The position numbers and the translations under genes are program-made. From Flavobacteriales bacterium (GTDB lineage: Bacteria; Bacteroidota; Bacteroidia; Flavobacteriales_D; Crocinitomicaceae): a stretch of 37,445 nucleotides of DNA. The number at the start of each line of letters is the position of its first letter. The first letter of the stretch is position 1. The notes beneath the pieces were generated by a model that had not been told where the DNA came from, did not search any database, and saw only the letters and a list, made by a program, of their open reading frames with translations. The stretch is taken from positions 96,104 through 133,548 of the forward strand of contig JADFAL010000008.1 in the NCBI GenBank assembly GCA_015665275.1. Reading direction: 5' to 3'. Of the stretch, positions 6,345 through 15,372 are shown piece after piece.

Positions 6345-8021
6345 ATGGAATTGAACAAATTCAGCAAACGCATCACACAAGACGATTCTCAACCCGCCGC
6401 AAAAGCGATGTTGCATGCAATCGGACTAACAAAAGAAGATCTAAACAAGCCCTTTGTCGGAATTGCGAGCACCGGTTATGAGGGAAATCCATGTAATATG
6501 CACCTGAATGATCTCGCCAAGGAAGTAAAGCGCGGCACCATGAATGAAAATCTCGTGGGATTGATCTTCAACACTATTGGCGTAAGCGACGGAATTTCCA
6601 TGGGGACTCCTGGAATGCGTTACTCTTTACCATCGCGTGACATCATTGCGGATTCAATGGAAACGGTGGTCGAAGGAATGTCGTATGACGGACTTGTTAC
6701 GGTGGTTGGCTGTGACAAGAATATGCCCGGCGCACTCATTGCCATGCTCCGATTAAACCGACCAAGCGTGCTCGTATACGGAGGGACGATTTCGTCTGGT
6801 TGCCATGAAGGTAAGAAACTAGATGTAGTTTCTGCTTTTGAGGCATGGGGACAAAAAAACGCGGGTAAAATAAGTGAGACGGAATATCAAAATGTAATTG
6901 AAAAAGCGTGTCCGGGTGCAGGCGCTTGCGGTGGAATGTACACTGCGAACACTATGGCCTCAGCAATCGAAGCATTGGGAATGTCGCTCCCTTACAATGC
7001 GTCCAATCCAGCGCTGAGTCAGGAAAAAAGAGACGAAAGCGTGAAGGCTGGAGAAGCACTTCGAAAATTGTTGGAATTGGATCTCAAACCCAAAGATATC
7101 GTTACAAAGAAATCTCTGGAAAATGCCATCCGACTGGTCACTGTTTTGGGAGGTTCAACGAATGCAGTTCTTCATTTTTTGGCGATCGCGAACGCGGCGG
7201 AGATTGATTTCACTTTAGCCGATTTCCATCGCATTTCTGAATCTACGCCCTTCCTCGCCGACTTAAAACCAAGCGGGAAATACTTGATGGAGGATGTCCA
7301 CCAAGAAGGTGGGATTCCTGCGGTAATGAAATACATGCACGACCAGGGGATGCTTCATGGAGATTGCATGACGGTAACCGGAAAAACGATTGCGGAGAAT
7401 TTGGAGCTTGTCGAATCGCTATCTGACAATCAAGACGTAATTCGAAAGATCAGCAACCCAATCAAACCGAGCGGTCATTTACGCATACTTAGAGGGAACT
7501 TATCACCAGAAGGAGCCGTAGCAAAAATCACAGGCAAAGAGGGCTTACAATTTTCGGGTACGGCCAAAGTATACAACTCCGAATACGATGCAAATGATGG
7601 AATCAGTAAGGGAGAAGTCGTTCGTGGCGATGTGGTTGTTATCCGATATGAAGGACCAAAAGGAGGCCCGGGAATGCCCGAAATGTTGAAGCCAACCGCT
7701 GCCATAATTGGTGCGGGACTAGGGAATGACGTCGCTTTAATAACCGATGGCCGATTTTCGGGTGGGTCACATGGTTTTGTCGTTGGGCATATTTCTCCGG
7801 AGGCTCAGGTAGGTGGACCTATTGCACTCGTAAACGACGGAGATACAATCACCATAGATGCCGTTCAAAATACAATCACATTGGAGGTTACCGATGAAGA
7901 ACTAGACCGTCGAAAAGCACAATGGTCAGCTCCCAATTTAAAGTTTAATAGAGGCGTGTTGTACAAATACGCGCGTACCGTTTCATGTGCCTCTGAGGGG
8001 TGCGTAACAGATAATTTTTAA
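6345..8021 (+). CDS. ilvD: dihydroxy-acid dehydratase
   Basis: The 558-residue enzyme of the IlvD/Edd family dehydrates 2,3-dihydroxy-3-methyl acids to the 2-oxo acids of Val and Ile. Three cysteines at C50 (GNPCNMH), C123 (GCDKNMPG) and C195 ([14 protein letters not shown]) match the iron-sulfur cluster ligands of the [2Fe-2S] type. The C-terminal [19 protein letters not shown] segment carries the catalytic serine region. Length is that of the full enzyme. It is spaced 10 nt after ilvE and 9 nt before ilvB. Confidence 0.96.
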   Translation: MELNKFSKRITQDDSQPAAKAMLHAIGLTKEDLNKPFVGIASTGYEGNPCNMHLNDLAKEVKRGTMNENLVGLIFNTIGVSDGISMGTPGMRYSLPSRDIIADSMETVVEGMSYDGLVTVVGCDKNMPGALIAMLRLNRPSVLVYGGTISSGCHEGKKLDVVSAFEAWGQKNAGKISETEYQNVIEKACPGAGACGGMYTANTMASAIEALGMSLPYNASNPALSQEKRDESVKAGEALRKLLELDLKPKDIVTKKSLENAIRLVTVLGGSTNAVLHFLAIANAAEIDFTLADFHRISESTPFLADLKPSGKYLMEDVHQEGGIPAVMKYMHDQGMLHGDCMTVTGKTIAENLELVESLSDNQDVIRKISNPIKPSGHLRILRGNLSPEGAVAKITGKEGLQFSGTAKVYNSEYDANDGISKGEVVRGDVVVIRYEGPKGGPGMPEMLKPTAAIIGAGLGNDVALITDGRFSGGSHGFVVGHISPEAQVGGPIALVNDGDTITIDAVQNTITLEVTDEELDRRKAQWSAPNLKFNRGVLYKYARTVSCASEGCVTDNF

Positions 8022-8030
8022 TTCGAAACC

Positions 8031-9749
8031 ATGGAAACTTTAGAGAAAAATCAAACCGATATCAAGCAATTAACAGGTGCACAAGCAGTAGTTCAATCTT
8101 TGATCGAGGAAGGCGTTGACCTGATTTTCGGTTATCCCGGTGGGGCTATCATGCCCGTCTATGATGCGCTTTATGATGTAGATGATCAATTAGAACACGT
8201 ACTAACACGTCACGAACAAGGAGCCATTCATGCCGCACAGGGATATGCAAGATCAACCGGAAAAGTTGGAGTCTGTCTCGCCACTTCCGGCCCTGGCGCC
8301 ACAAACTTAATCACTGGAATAGCAGATGCACAAATTGATGCAACACCCTTGGTTTGTATTACCGGGCAAGTTGCCAGTCATTTATTGGGAACCGATGCTT
8401 TTCAGGAAACTGACGTAATTGGCATCTCCATGCCTGTCACTAAATGGAATTATCAAGTAACCAAAGCTTCGGAAATTCCCAAGGCCATTGCAAAAGCATT
8501 TTACATCGCAAAATCAGGGAAACCGGGTCCCGTACTGGTGGACATCACCAAAGATGCTCAGTTCGAAGCAAGCAAATATCAGTATCAACCTTTCACGGGA
8601 ATGCGAAGTTATTTGCCGGCTCCCCAGTTGATGTCTAGCAAAGTAAAAGAAGCTGCCGACCTGATCAACGTTGCAAAACGTCCATTTGTTTTATTTGGAC
8701 AAGGCGTGATTCTTTCGCAAGCGGAAGCAGAATTCAAAGCATTTATTGAAAAAACCGGAATTCCCGCTGGATGGACAATCTTGGGACTTTCAGCATTGGA
8801 ATCGGATCATCCTTTGAATGTAGGAATGTTAGGCATGCACGGGAACTATGCTCCTAACAAACTTACAAATGAGTGCGACGTCTTAATAGCTATCGGCATG
8901 CGTTTTGACGATCGCGTAACCGGTAACTTAGACAAATATGCCAAACAAGCCAAGGTAATTCACTTGGAAATAGATCCTGCTGAGATAGACAAGAATGTAA
9001 AAACAGATGTTGCCGTACTCGGAAATGCAAAAGAGAGTCTCGAGGCGCTCACAAAGCTAGTGCACCCCAACCAACACTCTGATTGGCTGCAACGCTTTCG
9101 AACTTTGGAGCAGGAAGAGTACGAAGCTGTCATCCAAAATGAATTAGAGCCAAAAGAAGAAACGCTCACAATGGGCGAAGTCATCCACCAAATCAATAAA
9201 GCTTCAGATGGGAAAAATGTGTTTGTGACTGATGTCGGCCAACATCAAATGATTGCTTGTCGTTATGCGCGTTTCCTACAATCCAAATCAATGATTACTT
9301 CTGGCGGCTTGGGAACAATGGGGTTCTGCCTTCCGGCTGCTATCGGTGCAAAAATGGGCGTTCCAGATAAACAGGTAATTGGCATTATCGGTGATGGCGG
9401 ATTCCAAATGACACTTCAGGAATTGGGGACTATTTTTCAATCGAAAGTTCCAGTGAAGATTGTAGTGCTTAACAACGAATTCTTAGGAATGGTACGCCAG
9501 TGGCAGGAACTCTTCTTTGACAAACGATATGCCTCCACAATCATGGTCAATCCAGACTTTCAAACCATAGTAAAGGGATACGGTATTCAAACGAAACTGG
9601 TACAAGAACGCTCTGAATTGCAAAGCGCCGTGCAAGAAATGCTTGAATGTGAAGACGCCTATTTTCTAGAGGTTCGTGTTGGTAAAGAGAATAACGTTTT
9701 CCCTATGGTTCCAACGGGTGCTTCTGTATCTGAAATTCGATTAAAGTAA
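8031..9749 (+). CDS. ilvB: acetolactate synthase, large (catalytic) subunit
   Basis: The 572-residue ThDP enzyme condenses pyruvate with pyruvate or 2-oxobutyrate. The catalytic glutamate is E62 in TRHEQGAIHAA. The ThDP/Mg motif begins at GDGGFQM and ends in the LNNEFLGMVRQWQ segment in the C-terminal domain. The central domain (about 195-340) has the FAD-binding character of AHAS. It is followed after 4 nt by the regulatory subunit gene, so the two subunits should be made together. Confidence 0.95.
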   Translation: METLEKNQTDIKQLTGAQAVVQSLIEEGVDLIFGYPGGAIMPVYDALYDVDDQLEHVLTRHEQGAIHAAQGYARSTGKVGVCLATSGPGATNLITGIADAQIDATPLVCITGQVASHLLGTDAFQETDVIGISMPVTKWNYQVTKASEIPKAIAKAFYIAKSGKPGPVLVDITKDAQFEASKYQYQPFTGMRSYLPAPQLMSSKVKEAADLINVAKRPFVLFGQGVILSQAEAEFKAFIEKTGIPAGWTILGLSALESDHPLNVGMLGMHGNYAPNKLTNECDVLIAIGMRFDDRVTGNLDKYAKQAKVIHLEIDPAEIDKNVKTDVAVLGNAKESLEALTKLVHPNQHSDWLQRFRTLEQEEYEAVIQNELEPKEETLTMGEVIHQINKASDGKNVFVTDVGQHQMIACRYARFLQSKSMITSGGLGTMGFCLPAAIGAKMGVPDKQVIGIIGDGGFQMTLQELGTIFQSKVPVKIVVLNNEFLGMVRQWQELFFDKRYASTIMVNPDFQTIVKGYGIQTKLVQERSELQSAVQEMLECEDAYFLEVRVGKENNVFPMVPTGASVSEIRLK

Positions 9750-9753
9750 CAAC

Positions 9754-10278
9754 ATGAAAAAGAGATTTACCATATCCGTTTTTACGGAAGACGTAGTTGG
9801 GATTCTGAATCGCGTGACGATCATTTTCACCCGACGAAAAATAAACATTGAGAGCATCGCAGCTTCTGAAAGTGAAGTAGATGGAGTGCATCGATATACT
9901 ATTGTGATCACGGAGCAAGAAGATCTCGTGAAAAAAGTCGTGCTTCAACTTGAAAAGCAAGTCGAAATCATCAAAGCCGTATATCAACTAGATAAGGACA
10001 TTATCTATCAAGAAATAGCATTGTATAAAGTGCCAACGAATGTGTTGGCCAGCGGCGGAGAAGCGGAGAAAATCGTCAGAGCGCATTTCGCCAGAGTCCT
10101 GTCTGTAGAACCGGAATTCACTGTTTTGGAAAAAACGGGGCACAAGAACGAAACACAAGATCTGTTCAACGAACTGGAACCTTATGGGATATTAGAATTT
10201 GTGCGATCAGGACGCGTGGCTATAACCAAACCGATGAGAACCTTGAAATCAATTATTACCGAATTAGAAAACAATTAA
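9754..10278 (+). CDS. ilvN: acetolactate synthase, small (regulatory) subunit
   Basis: The 174-residue protein has an N-terminal ACT domain (about 3-78) with the pattern [24 protein letters not shown] and NIESIAAS, as in IlvN/IlvH. The C-terminal domain follows. The subunit activates IlvB and usually confers feedback inhibition by valine; feedback in this protein is inferred from the family. It is placed 4 nt after ilvB and 1 nt before ilvC. Confidence 0.93.
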   Translation: MKKRFTISVFTEDVVGILNRVTIIFTRRKINIESIAASESEVDGVHRYTIVITEQEDLVKKVVLQLEKQVEIIKAVYQLDKDIIYQEIALYKVPTNVLASGGEAEKIVRAHFARVLSVEPEFTVLEKTGHKNETQDLFNELEPYGILEFVRSGRVAITKPMRTLKSIITELENN

Positions 10279-10279
10279 A

Positions 10280-11755
10280 ATGAAGAACTATTACAACGCC
10301 TTGCCGCGTCAGAATCAACTAGAACAATTGGGGAAATGCGATTTCCTCGAAGCTGGCGAGTTTACTGAAGGAGTACAAGCATTATTGGGTAAAAATATTG
10401 TCATTGTAGGCTGCGGCGCTCAAGGACTTAACCAAGGATTAAACATGCGAGATTCAGGACTAAATATCTCATATGCGTTGCGAAAATCAGCCATCGATGA
10501 GCAACGCCCTTCCTATAAAAATGCGACGGACAATGATTTTCATGTTGGAACCTATGAGGAAGTAATTCCCACTGCAGATCTCGTCATAAATCTTACCCCA
10601 GACAAACAGCATACTTCGGTGGTTAGAGCTGTGATGCCTTTGATGAAGAAAGGTGCCACCCTGTCCTACTCTCATGGATTTAACATCGTGGAGGAAGGCA
10701 TGCAAATTCGCGAAGACATCACAGTTATCATGATGGCACCAAAATCACCGGGATCAGAGGTTAGAGAAGAATACAAACGTGGTTTTGGCGTTCCAACCTT
10801 AATTGCTGTGCACCCGGATAACGATCCAGAAGGAAAGGGTTTGGAAAGGGCAAAAGCTTATGCCTTGGCAACGGGAGGAGACCGTGCTGGTGTCTTGCTT
10901 TCATCGTTTGTTGCAGAGGTCAAATCAGATTTAATGGGAGAGCAAACCATCTTGTGCGGGGTTCTGCAAACGGCCTCGGTTCTTCTCTTTGATAAAATGG
11001 TTCAAGAGGGGCGAGACCCAGCATTCTCCGCAAAATTGATCCAGAATGGTTGGGAGGTAATCACCGAGGCTTTGAAGCAAGGTGGAATTACCGAAATGAT
11101 GGATCGATTGTCTGAGCCTGCTCAACTGAAAGCATCGGAAACTTCCGAGCGATTGAAAGTCTTGATGACGCCACTTTTCGAGCATCACATGGCAGATATT
11201 CTGTCTGGAAAGTTTTCAGAGCGGATGATGAAAGATTGGCAAAACGAAGATGCTGCACTTCTGACATGGCGTTATGAATCCAGCCAAACACCCTTCGAAA
11301 TGACGGAAGGATCAACCACGGATTTTCCATCACAATTCTACTTTGAGCATGGTACTTTGATGGTCGCATTTGTAAAATCTGGAGTCGAACTTGCCTTTGA
11401 AACCATGGTTGCGAACGGAATCAAGGAGGAGTCTGCCTACTATGAATCGTTGCACGAATTACCGTTGATTGCCAATACGATCGCCCGAAAGAAATTGTAT
11501 GAGATGAACCGTATCATCTCCGATACAGCAGAATATGGGTGTTATTTGTTCGATCACGCGTGTAAGCCATTACTTCGCGATTTCGTTATGCAATTGGATG
11601 CTTCGTTAATCGGTGAAGTTATCCATGGGAGTCGCCATCAGATCCAGTTTGAAATTCAGGCGCTTCATGAGCAGGTAGCCAATCATCCCATTGAATTAGT
11701 CGGCAAGAAACTGCGTGCTTCTATGACGGCCATGCAACACTTAATTACGGATTGA
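10280..11755 (+). CDS. ilvC: ketol-acid reductoisomerase, class II (long form)
   Basis: The 491-residue protein is the long, E. coli-like class II KARI, which isomerises and reduces acetolactate and acetohydroxybutyrate. The Rossmann motif GCGAQG lies at 44-49, followed by an ALRK...QRPSY stretch suited to NADPH. The magnesium-binding SDLMGEQT segment and a duplicated C-terminal knotted domain complete it. It is separated by 1 nt from ilvN and by 1 nt from ilvA. Confidence 0.96.
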   Translation: MKNYYNALPRQNQLEQLGKCDFLEAGEFTEGVQALLGKNIVIVGCGAQGLNQGLNMRDSGLNISYALRKSAIDEQRPSYKNATDNDFHVGTYEEVIPTADLVINLTPDKQHTSVVRAVMPLMKKGATLSYSHGFNIVEEGMQIREDITVIMMAPKSPGSEVREEYKRGFGVPTLIAVHPDNDPEGKGLERAKAYALATGGDRAGVLLSSFVAEVKSDLMGEQTILCGVLQTASVLLFDKMVQEGRDPAFSAKLIQNGWEVITEALKQGGITEMMDRLSEPAQLKASETSERLKVLMTPLFEHHMADILSGKFSERMMKDWQNEDAALLTWRYESSQTPFEMTEGSTTDFPSQFYFEHGTLMVAFVKSGVELAFETMVANGIKEESAYYESLHELPLIANTIARKKLYEMNRIISDTAEYGCYLFDHACKPLLRDFVMQLDASLIGEVIHGSRHQIQFEIQALHEQVANHPIELVGKKLRASMTAMQHLITD

Positions 11756-11756
11756 T

Positions 11757-13007
11757 ATGCATACAAAAGTGAATTTAGAAAATGTACGAAAGGCCGCGTC
11801 ATCATTTGGTGACGTGGTCCTTCGGACTCCATTGATGCCGAACCACACACAATCACAAAAGTGGAAAGCGAATGTCTTTTTCAAACGCGAAGATTTACAA
11901 CAAGTGCGATCGTACAAAATTCGTGGGGCATATCACAAAATCAGCTCTCTGAGTAAGGAAGAGCTCAAGAATGGAGTCGTTTGCGCAAGCGCTGGAAATC
12001 ATGCTCAAGGGGTAGCTTTATCGTGCTCAAAAATGAGCGTTCAAGGAGTCATTTTTATGCCAACCCCAACGCCCAACCAGAAAGTCGAGCAAGTGAAAAT
12101 GTTCGGTGGATCCTTTGTTCGGGTGGAATTAATCGGAGATACGTTTGACGACGCGTCTGCTGCTGCTAAAGAATTTTCTCAAAGGAATGGCATGGCGTTC
12201 ATTCATCCTTTCGATGACGAAAAAGTGATTGAGGGCCAAGGAACGGTTGGATTGGAAATTTTAGACCAAGCTTCCTATCCAATTGATTATCTATTTCTTC
12301 CTGTTGGTGGTGGTGGCCTAGCTTCCGGAGTCTCAAGTGTGTTCAAATTGCTTTCTCCCGAGACCAAAATCATAGGAGTTGAGCCCATGGGAGCTCCTTC
12401 TATGTCCGAATCCATTACTAACCGAAAAAATACGCGTTTGGACGGAATTGAAAAGTTCATTGATGGCGCTTCTGTACAGATGGTAGGACAACGCAATTTT
12501 GAAATTTGTTCCGATAATCTGGATCAAATGGTCACCGTTCATGAAGGCAAGGTATGTCAAACAATTCTTGACTTGTACAACAAGGACGCATTAGTAGTAG
12601 AACCTGCCGGAGGTATGACAGTTGCAGTTTTAGATCAATTTCGAGAGCAGATTGCAGGGAAAAACGTGGTTTGTCTCATCAGTGGAAGTAACAACGATAT
12701 CACACGAACAGAAGAAATTAAGGAGCGTGCATTGCTTTATGCTGGACTGAAGCACTATTTTATCGTCAATTTCCCGCAACGACCTGGAGCCTTGAAGGAT
12801 TTTGTTTCACGCGTACTTGGAGAGGGCGACAACATTACTCATTTCGAGTATTCAAAGAAACACAACCGCAATTCCGGACCGGCAGTAATAGGATTGGAAA
12901 TTGGAAATGCCGATGACTTGAACTCTTTAAAAATGCGCATGAAAAATGAGGGATACGCATATCGATATTTGAACGATCAACCCGATTTATTTGAGTTCTT
13001 GGTGTAG
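11757..13007 (+). CDS. ilvA: threonine dehydratase (biosynthetic)
   Basis: The 416-residue fold-type II PLP enzyme makes 2-oxobutyrate from threonine, the entry to isoleucine. The PLP lysine is K54 in RSYKIRGAYHK. The glycine-rich phosphate-binding loop reads VGGGGLASG, and ISGSNND follows near residue 308. A C-terminal ACT-like regulatory domain starts near residue 330 (HYFIVNFPQRPGALKDF). The length fits the short IlvA with one regulatory domain, found in Bacillus and Bacteroidota. It is the last gene of the operon. No convincing terminator follows; GCCTAA/TTAGGC at 13021-13058 has no T-tract. Confidence 0.94.
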   Translation: MHTKVNLENVRKAASSFGDVVLRTPLMPNHTQSQKWKANVFFKREDLQQVRSYKIRGAYHKISSLSKEELKNGVVCASAGNHAQGVALSCSKMSVQGVIFMPTPTPNQKVEQVKMFGGSFVRVELIGDTFDDASAAAKEFSQRNGMAFIHPFDDEKVIEGQGTVGLEILDQASYPIDYLFLPVGGGGLASGVSSVFKLLSPETKIIGVEPMGAPSMSESITNRKNTRLDGIEKFIDGASVQMVGQRNFEICSDNLDQMVTVHEGKVCQTILDLYNKDALVVEPAGGMTVAVLDQFREQIAGKNVVCLISGSNNDITRTEEIKERALLYAGLKHYFIVNFPQRPGALKDFVSRVLGEGDNITHFEYSKKHNRNSGPAVIGLEIGNADDLNSLKMRMKNEGYAYRYLNDQPDLFEFLV

Positions 13008-13091
13008 GAGTTATGTATTCGCCTAAAAGAAGCAAGACGGAAGATTGGCTCCTTAGGCAGGAGGGGAACAGTAAGATAATTTTACCAGAAA

Positions 13092-13763
13092 CTATCTCAA
13101 ATAAATTTCCAGCTTCCCTAACTCCAACTTCTCAATAGGATGTTCTACACCTTCCAGAGTATCAAACTGAACGTCCGAAAGTTGTTCTTTGATCACAAGT
13201 GTTTCGGCTTCGGAAACCATCGTATCTTTTTCACCAACAAGTAAGTGAACCGGACAGTTAACGCTGGACAAATCCACTTCATTTAACGGTGGCTTTTCGC
13301 CCATTGCTTCCATCATCATGGCGGTATTTCGCATGTTTTCTTTCCAATCGTTGGGTGCGTGCATGCGTGATAGATGCGCGGCAAACTTTGGCACCTTTTC
13401 TTCTATGATTTCCGGATTCAGCATGCGTACTTCTCTAGCGGCAACGTCGGGTGTCCAATTGAATTTGGTACCCAAAGTGACAATTTTTGAGAACGTTCCC
13501 GGCGATTGTGCTTCGTTGTACAAGGCGACATATCCACCCATGCTGTATCCAAATACCAGCGGATTCTTGAGATTGTTCTCATCTAAAAACGATGATAGGT
13601 TCTCAGAAAAATACTGAATCGCTAACGGACGATCCGAATTCCGAACTCCATGTCCTTCAAAGCACAAAAGATGTACATCGAATTTTTTCGCTAGGTGGTT
13701 TTTCAATGGCTCCAATTGACGATCAGAACCCAATGCTCCATGGAGCAAAACGATTGATTGCAT
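13092..13763 (-). CDS. alpha/beta hydrolase
   Basis: The 223-residue protein has an alpha/beta hydrolase fold. An oxyanion-hole HGALGS lies at 8-13 and the nucleophile elbow GYSMGG has S74. An acid follows in LLVGEKD, and the catalytic histidine lies in GVEHPIEK near the C-terminus. No signal peptide is seen, so it should be cytoplasmic. The substrate cannot be told from sequence. Its ATG overlaps the stop of the upstream small membrane protein gene as TAATG on the minus strand, implying coupled translation with the YbjQ cluster. Confidence 0.85.
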   Translation of the reverse strand: MQSIVLLHGALGSDRQLEPLKNHLAKKFDVHLLCFEGHGVRNSDRPLAIQYFSENLSSFLDENNLKNPLVFGYSMGGYVALYNEAQSPGTFSKIVTLGTKFNWTPDVAAREVRMLNPEIIEEKVPKFAAHLSRMHAPNDWKENMRNTAMMMEAMGEKPPLNEVDLSSVNCPVHLLVGEKDTMVSEAETLVIKEQLSDVQFDTLEGVEHPIEKLELGKLEIYLR

Positions 13764-13900
13764 TAATTATCTCTTTTCTCAAATGTTTCTCCCCTCTTTT
13801 CCTGCACTCTTTTACCAATCAACACAAGGATTAGAATCACCGCAACAATACCCAATAGCGGAAGGATTAAGATCAGATTTGCAATGGTCCAATTACTCAT
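13763..13900 (-). CDS. small membrane protein, 45 aa (paralogue of the one at 13923-14054)
   Basis: The 45-residue ORF starts at ATG 13900. It has a short N-terminus, one hydrophobic helix at about 7-29, and a charged tail that reads GKRVQEKRGETFEKRDN. The neighbouring 43-residue ORF has the same plan and an almost identical tail. The shared ending, the matching topology and the overlapping stop/start with the hydrolase all support real coding. No function is recognised. The tail would face the cytoplasm by the positive-inside rule. Confidence 0.75.
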   Translation of the reverse strand: MSNWTIANLILILPLLGIVAVILILVLIGKRVQEKRGETFEKRDN

Positions 13901-13922
13901 GTCTCTGCAGAAAACTTAAGGA

Positions 13923-14054
13923 TCAATTATCTCGTTTCTCGAAAGTTTCATTCTTCTTTTCCTTGACGCGCCGTGCGATTAATACAATCAACAACACGAG
14001 AGCACCCAGAAAAATCAGTCCTTCGAAAAGCATGACACCTATGACTATATTCAT
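13923..14054 (-). CDS. small membrane protein, 43 aa
   Basis: The 43-residue ORF starts at ATG 14054, overlapping the stop of the YbjQ gene as ATGA. One membrane helix (about 4-27) is followed by a charged tail RRVKEKKNETFEKRDN. The last residues ETFEKRDN are identical to the paralogous ORF 22 nt downstream. It probably arose with its neighbour by tandem duplication. Function is unknown; the operon position suggests it works with the YbjQ protein or the hydrolase. Confidence 0.75.
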   Translation of the reverse strand: MNIVIGVMLFEGLIFLGALVLLIVLIARRVKEKKNETFEKRDN

Positions 14055-14365
14055 GACAATTTAACGGCAGTTCCGTAGGCCAAAATCTCAGAAGCTCCCT
14101 GCATAATAGTACTCGTGGCAAAGCGAACGTTCACAACAGCATCTGCCCCTAATTTCTCAGCATCCTGAGTCATTCGTTGCAAGGCTTGCTCACGTGATTC
14201 AGCCTGTAGTTTTGTATATCCTTCGATTTCTCCACCGACCATATTCTTGAATCCTGCCAAAATATCACGGCCGAAATTTCGCGCTCGAACTGTGCTCCCA
14301 CGGCAAATTCCTAAAACTTCTTTGATTTCCTTTCCCGGAACGGTATCAGTAGTGGTAACTATCAT
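14051..14365 (-). CDS. YbjQ/UPF0145 family protein
   Basis: The 104-residue protein matches the YbjQ family (heavy-metal-binding-domain-like, UPF0145). It begins MIVTTTDTVPGKEIKEVLG and contains VRARNFGRDI, then a C-terminal AEKLGADAVVNVRF...EILAYGTAVKL segment. Family members are small, oligomeric and of uncertain function. The start at 14365 matches the conserved N-terminus; an ATG at 14425 would add 20 residues that do not resemble the family. It is the first gene of a coupled minus-strand cluster with two tiny membrane proteins and a hydrolase. Confidence 0.88.
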   Translation of the reverse strand: MIVTTTDTVPGKEIKEVLGICRGSTVRARNFGRDILAGFKNMVGGEIEGYTKLQAESREQALQRMTQDAEKLGADAVVNVRFATSTIMQGASEILAYGTAVKLS

Positions 14366-14402
14366 AATTTCAATGTTTATGAAGAATGAAATTAAGAATT
14401 TC

Positions 14403-14436
14403 CGAATCGAATGACTAATTTTCATAAAACGATTCG
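14403..14436. promoter_or_regulatory. inverted repeat in divergent promoter region
   Basis: CGAATCG (14403-14409) and CGATTCG (14430-14436) form a 7 bp inverted repeat between the divergent ybjQ-like and WG-repeat lipoprotein genes. It could be an operator, but the repeat is short and no -7 element is clear on either strand. Confidence 0.3.
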
Positions 14437-14442
14437 ATTTAT

Positions 14443-15357
14443 ATGAAGAGTATTGGAATACTGAGTTTTTTGATCCTTGTTTTCATCTTGAGTTCCTGTG
14501 GTGGAAATGAACCAGAGCGCGATAAGAAAAAAGATGCATCCAAAGGAATCTCCCTTTCTTCTGGCGACGCCATGTTCCCTTACTTCAAGAGAGTCCCAGG
14601 ACTTAGCGCTTTAAAAAGGTATACCTATGGTTATATGAATATAAACGGGAAGCGCGTAACCGACAACCGATTCCGGAACGCCCATACTTTCACGCATAGA
14701 TTGGGGTGTGTGAGTATTCATCGAGATGACCGGATTTGGTACGGATTTGTAAATACTTCGGGGGAATTTGAAATCGACCCTACATACACAAGGGCTCGAC
14801 CGTTTCACGAAGAACGAGCTGCTGTGTGTAAAGACACAAATCTGTGGTTGGTGATTGACACCAAAGGCAAAGAGTTAACTCAAGCGAAGTATTCGTTGTT
14901 GTCGGACTACCACAACGGGGTTTGCTACGGTTACATTTTTACGAAAAAGGTTCAAAAAAGAGGTCTGTTTAAGCGCTCCAAGGAGAAATCCGTTTATGAT
15001 TGCTACCGGATTGATAAGAAGGGGAACGAAACGCTAATGGCTTCAGAGGTTAGTGATGTATCCAAACTGGAATCAAGTACGCTTGCGCATATGGACTATC
15101 TCGGCATGTACTGGCTCAACGATGCAAATGACACCCGAAGCTACGGTTATAAGAAACTGACCCAAGAAGAATTCAAGCAAAGCCCGTTGTCTAGCTGTGG
15201 GAATTATCTTAACAAGGGCATGGATCAAATTAAAGCACAATTTAAAGATGCCGAGTGCTTTGAAGGCGGCTACGCACGAGTAAAATTACGATCTGATAAA
15301 TCGGCCTATATTGATACCAGTGGTGCAATTATCTGCACTTTTTCTGATGATAGATAA
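14443..15357 (+). CDS. WG-repeat lipoprotein
   Basis: The 304-residue protein starts with a lipoprotein signal peptide ending in LSSC, so C19 would be lipidated and the protein anchored in a membrane facing the periplasm or surface. The mature part contains WG-repeat-like units such as YGYMNINGKRVTDNRF, WYGFVNTSGEFEIDPTY and WLVIDTKGKELTQAKY, spaced by about 45 residues, then more diverged units to the C-terminal SAYIDTSGAII. WG repeats form beta-rich binding scaffolds; the ligand is unknown. It lies 15 nt before a second lipoprotein gene on the same strand, and the two are likely co-transcribed. Confidence 0.8.
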   Translation: MKSIGILSFLILVFILSSCGGNEPERDKKKDASKGISLSSGDAMFPYFKRVPGLSALKRYTYGYMNINGKRVTDNRFRNAHTFTHRLGCVSIHRDDRIWYGFVNTSGEFEIDPTYTRARPFHEERAAVCKDTNLWLVIDTKGKELTQAKYSLLSDYHNGVCYGYIFTKKVQKRGLFKRSKEKSVYDCYRIDKKGNETLMASEVSDVSKLESSTLAHMDYLGMYWLNDANDTRSYGYKKLTQEEFKQSPLSSCGNYLNKGMDQIKAQFKDAECFEGGYARVKLRSDKSAYIDTSGAIICTFSDDR

Positions 15358-15372
15358 AATAGATTAAACCCT

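Noticed and set aside
13021-13058. GCCTAA/TTAGGC inverted repeat as an ilv operon terminator
   Set aside because: The stem is only 6 bp with a loop of 26 nt and no T-tract follows.
13013-13138. 41-codon ORF directly after ilvA on the plus strand
   Set aside because: It overlaps the 3' end of the convergent hydrolase gene, has no recognisable composition or motif, and no relative was recognised.
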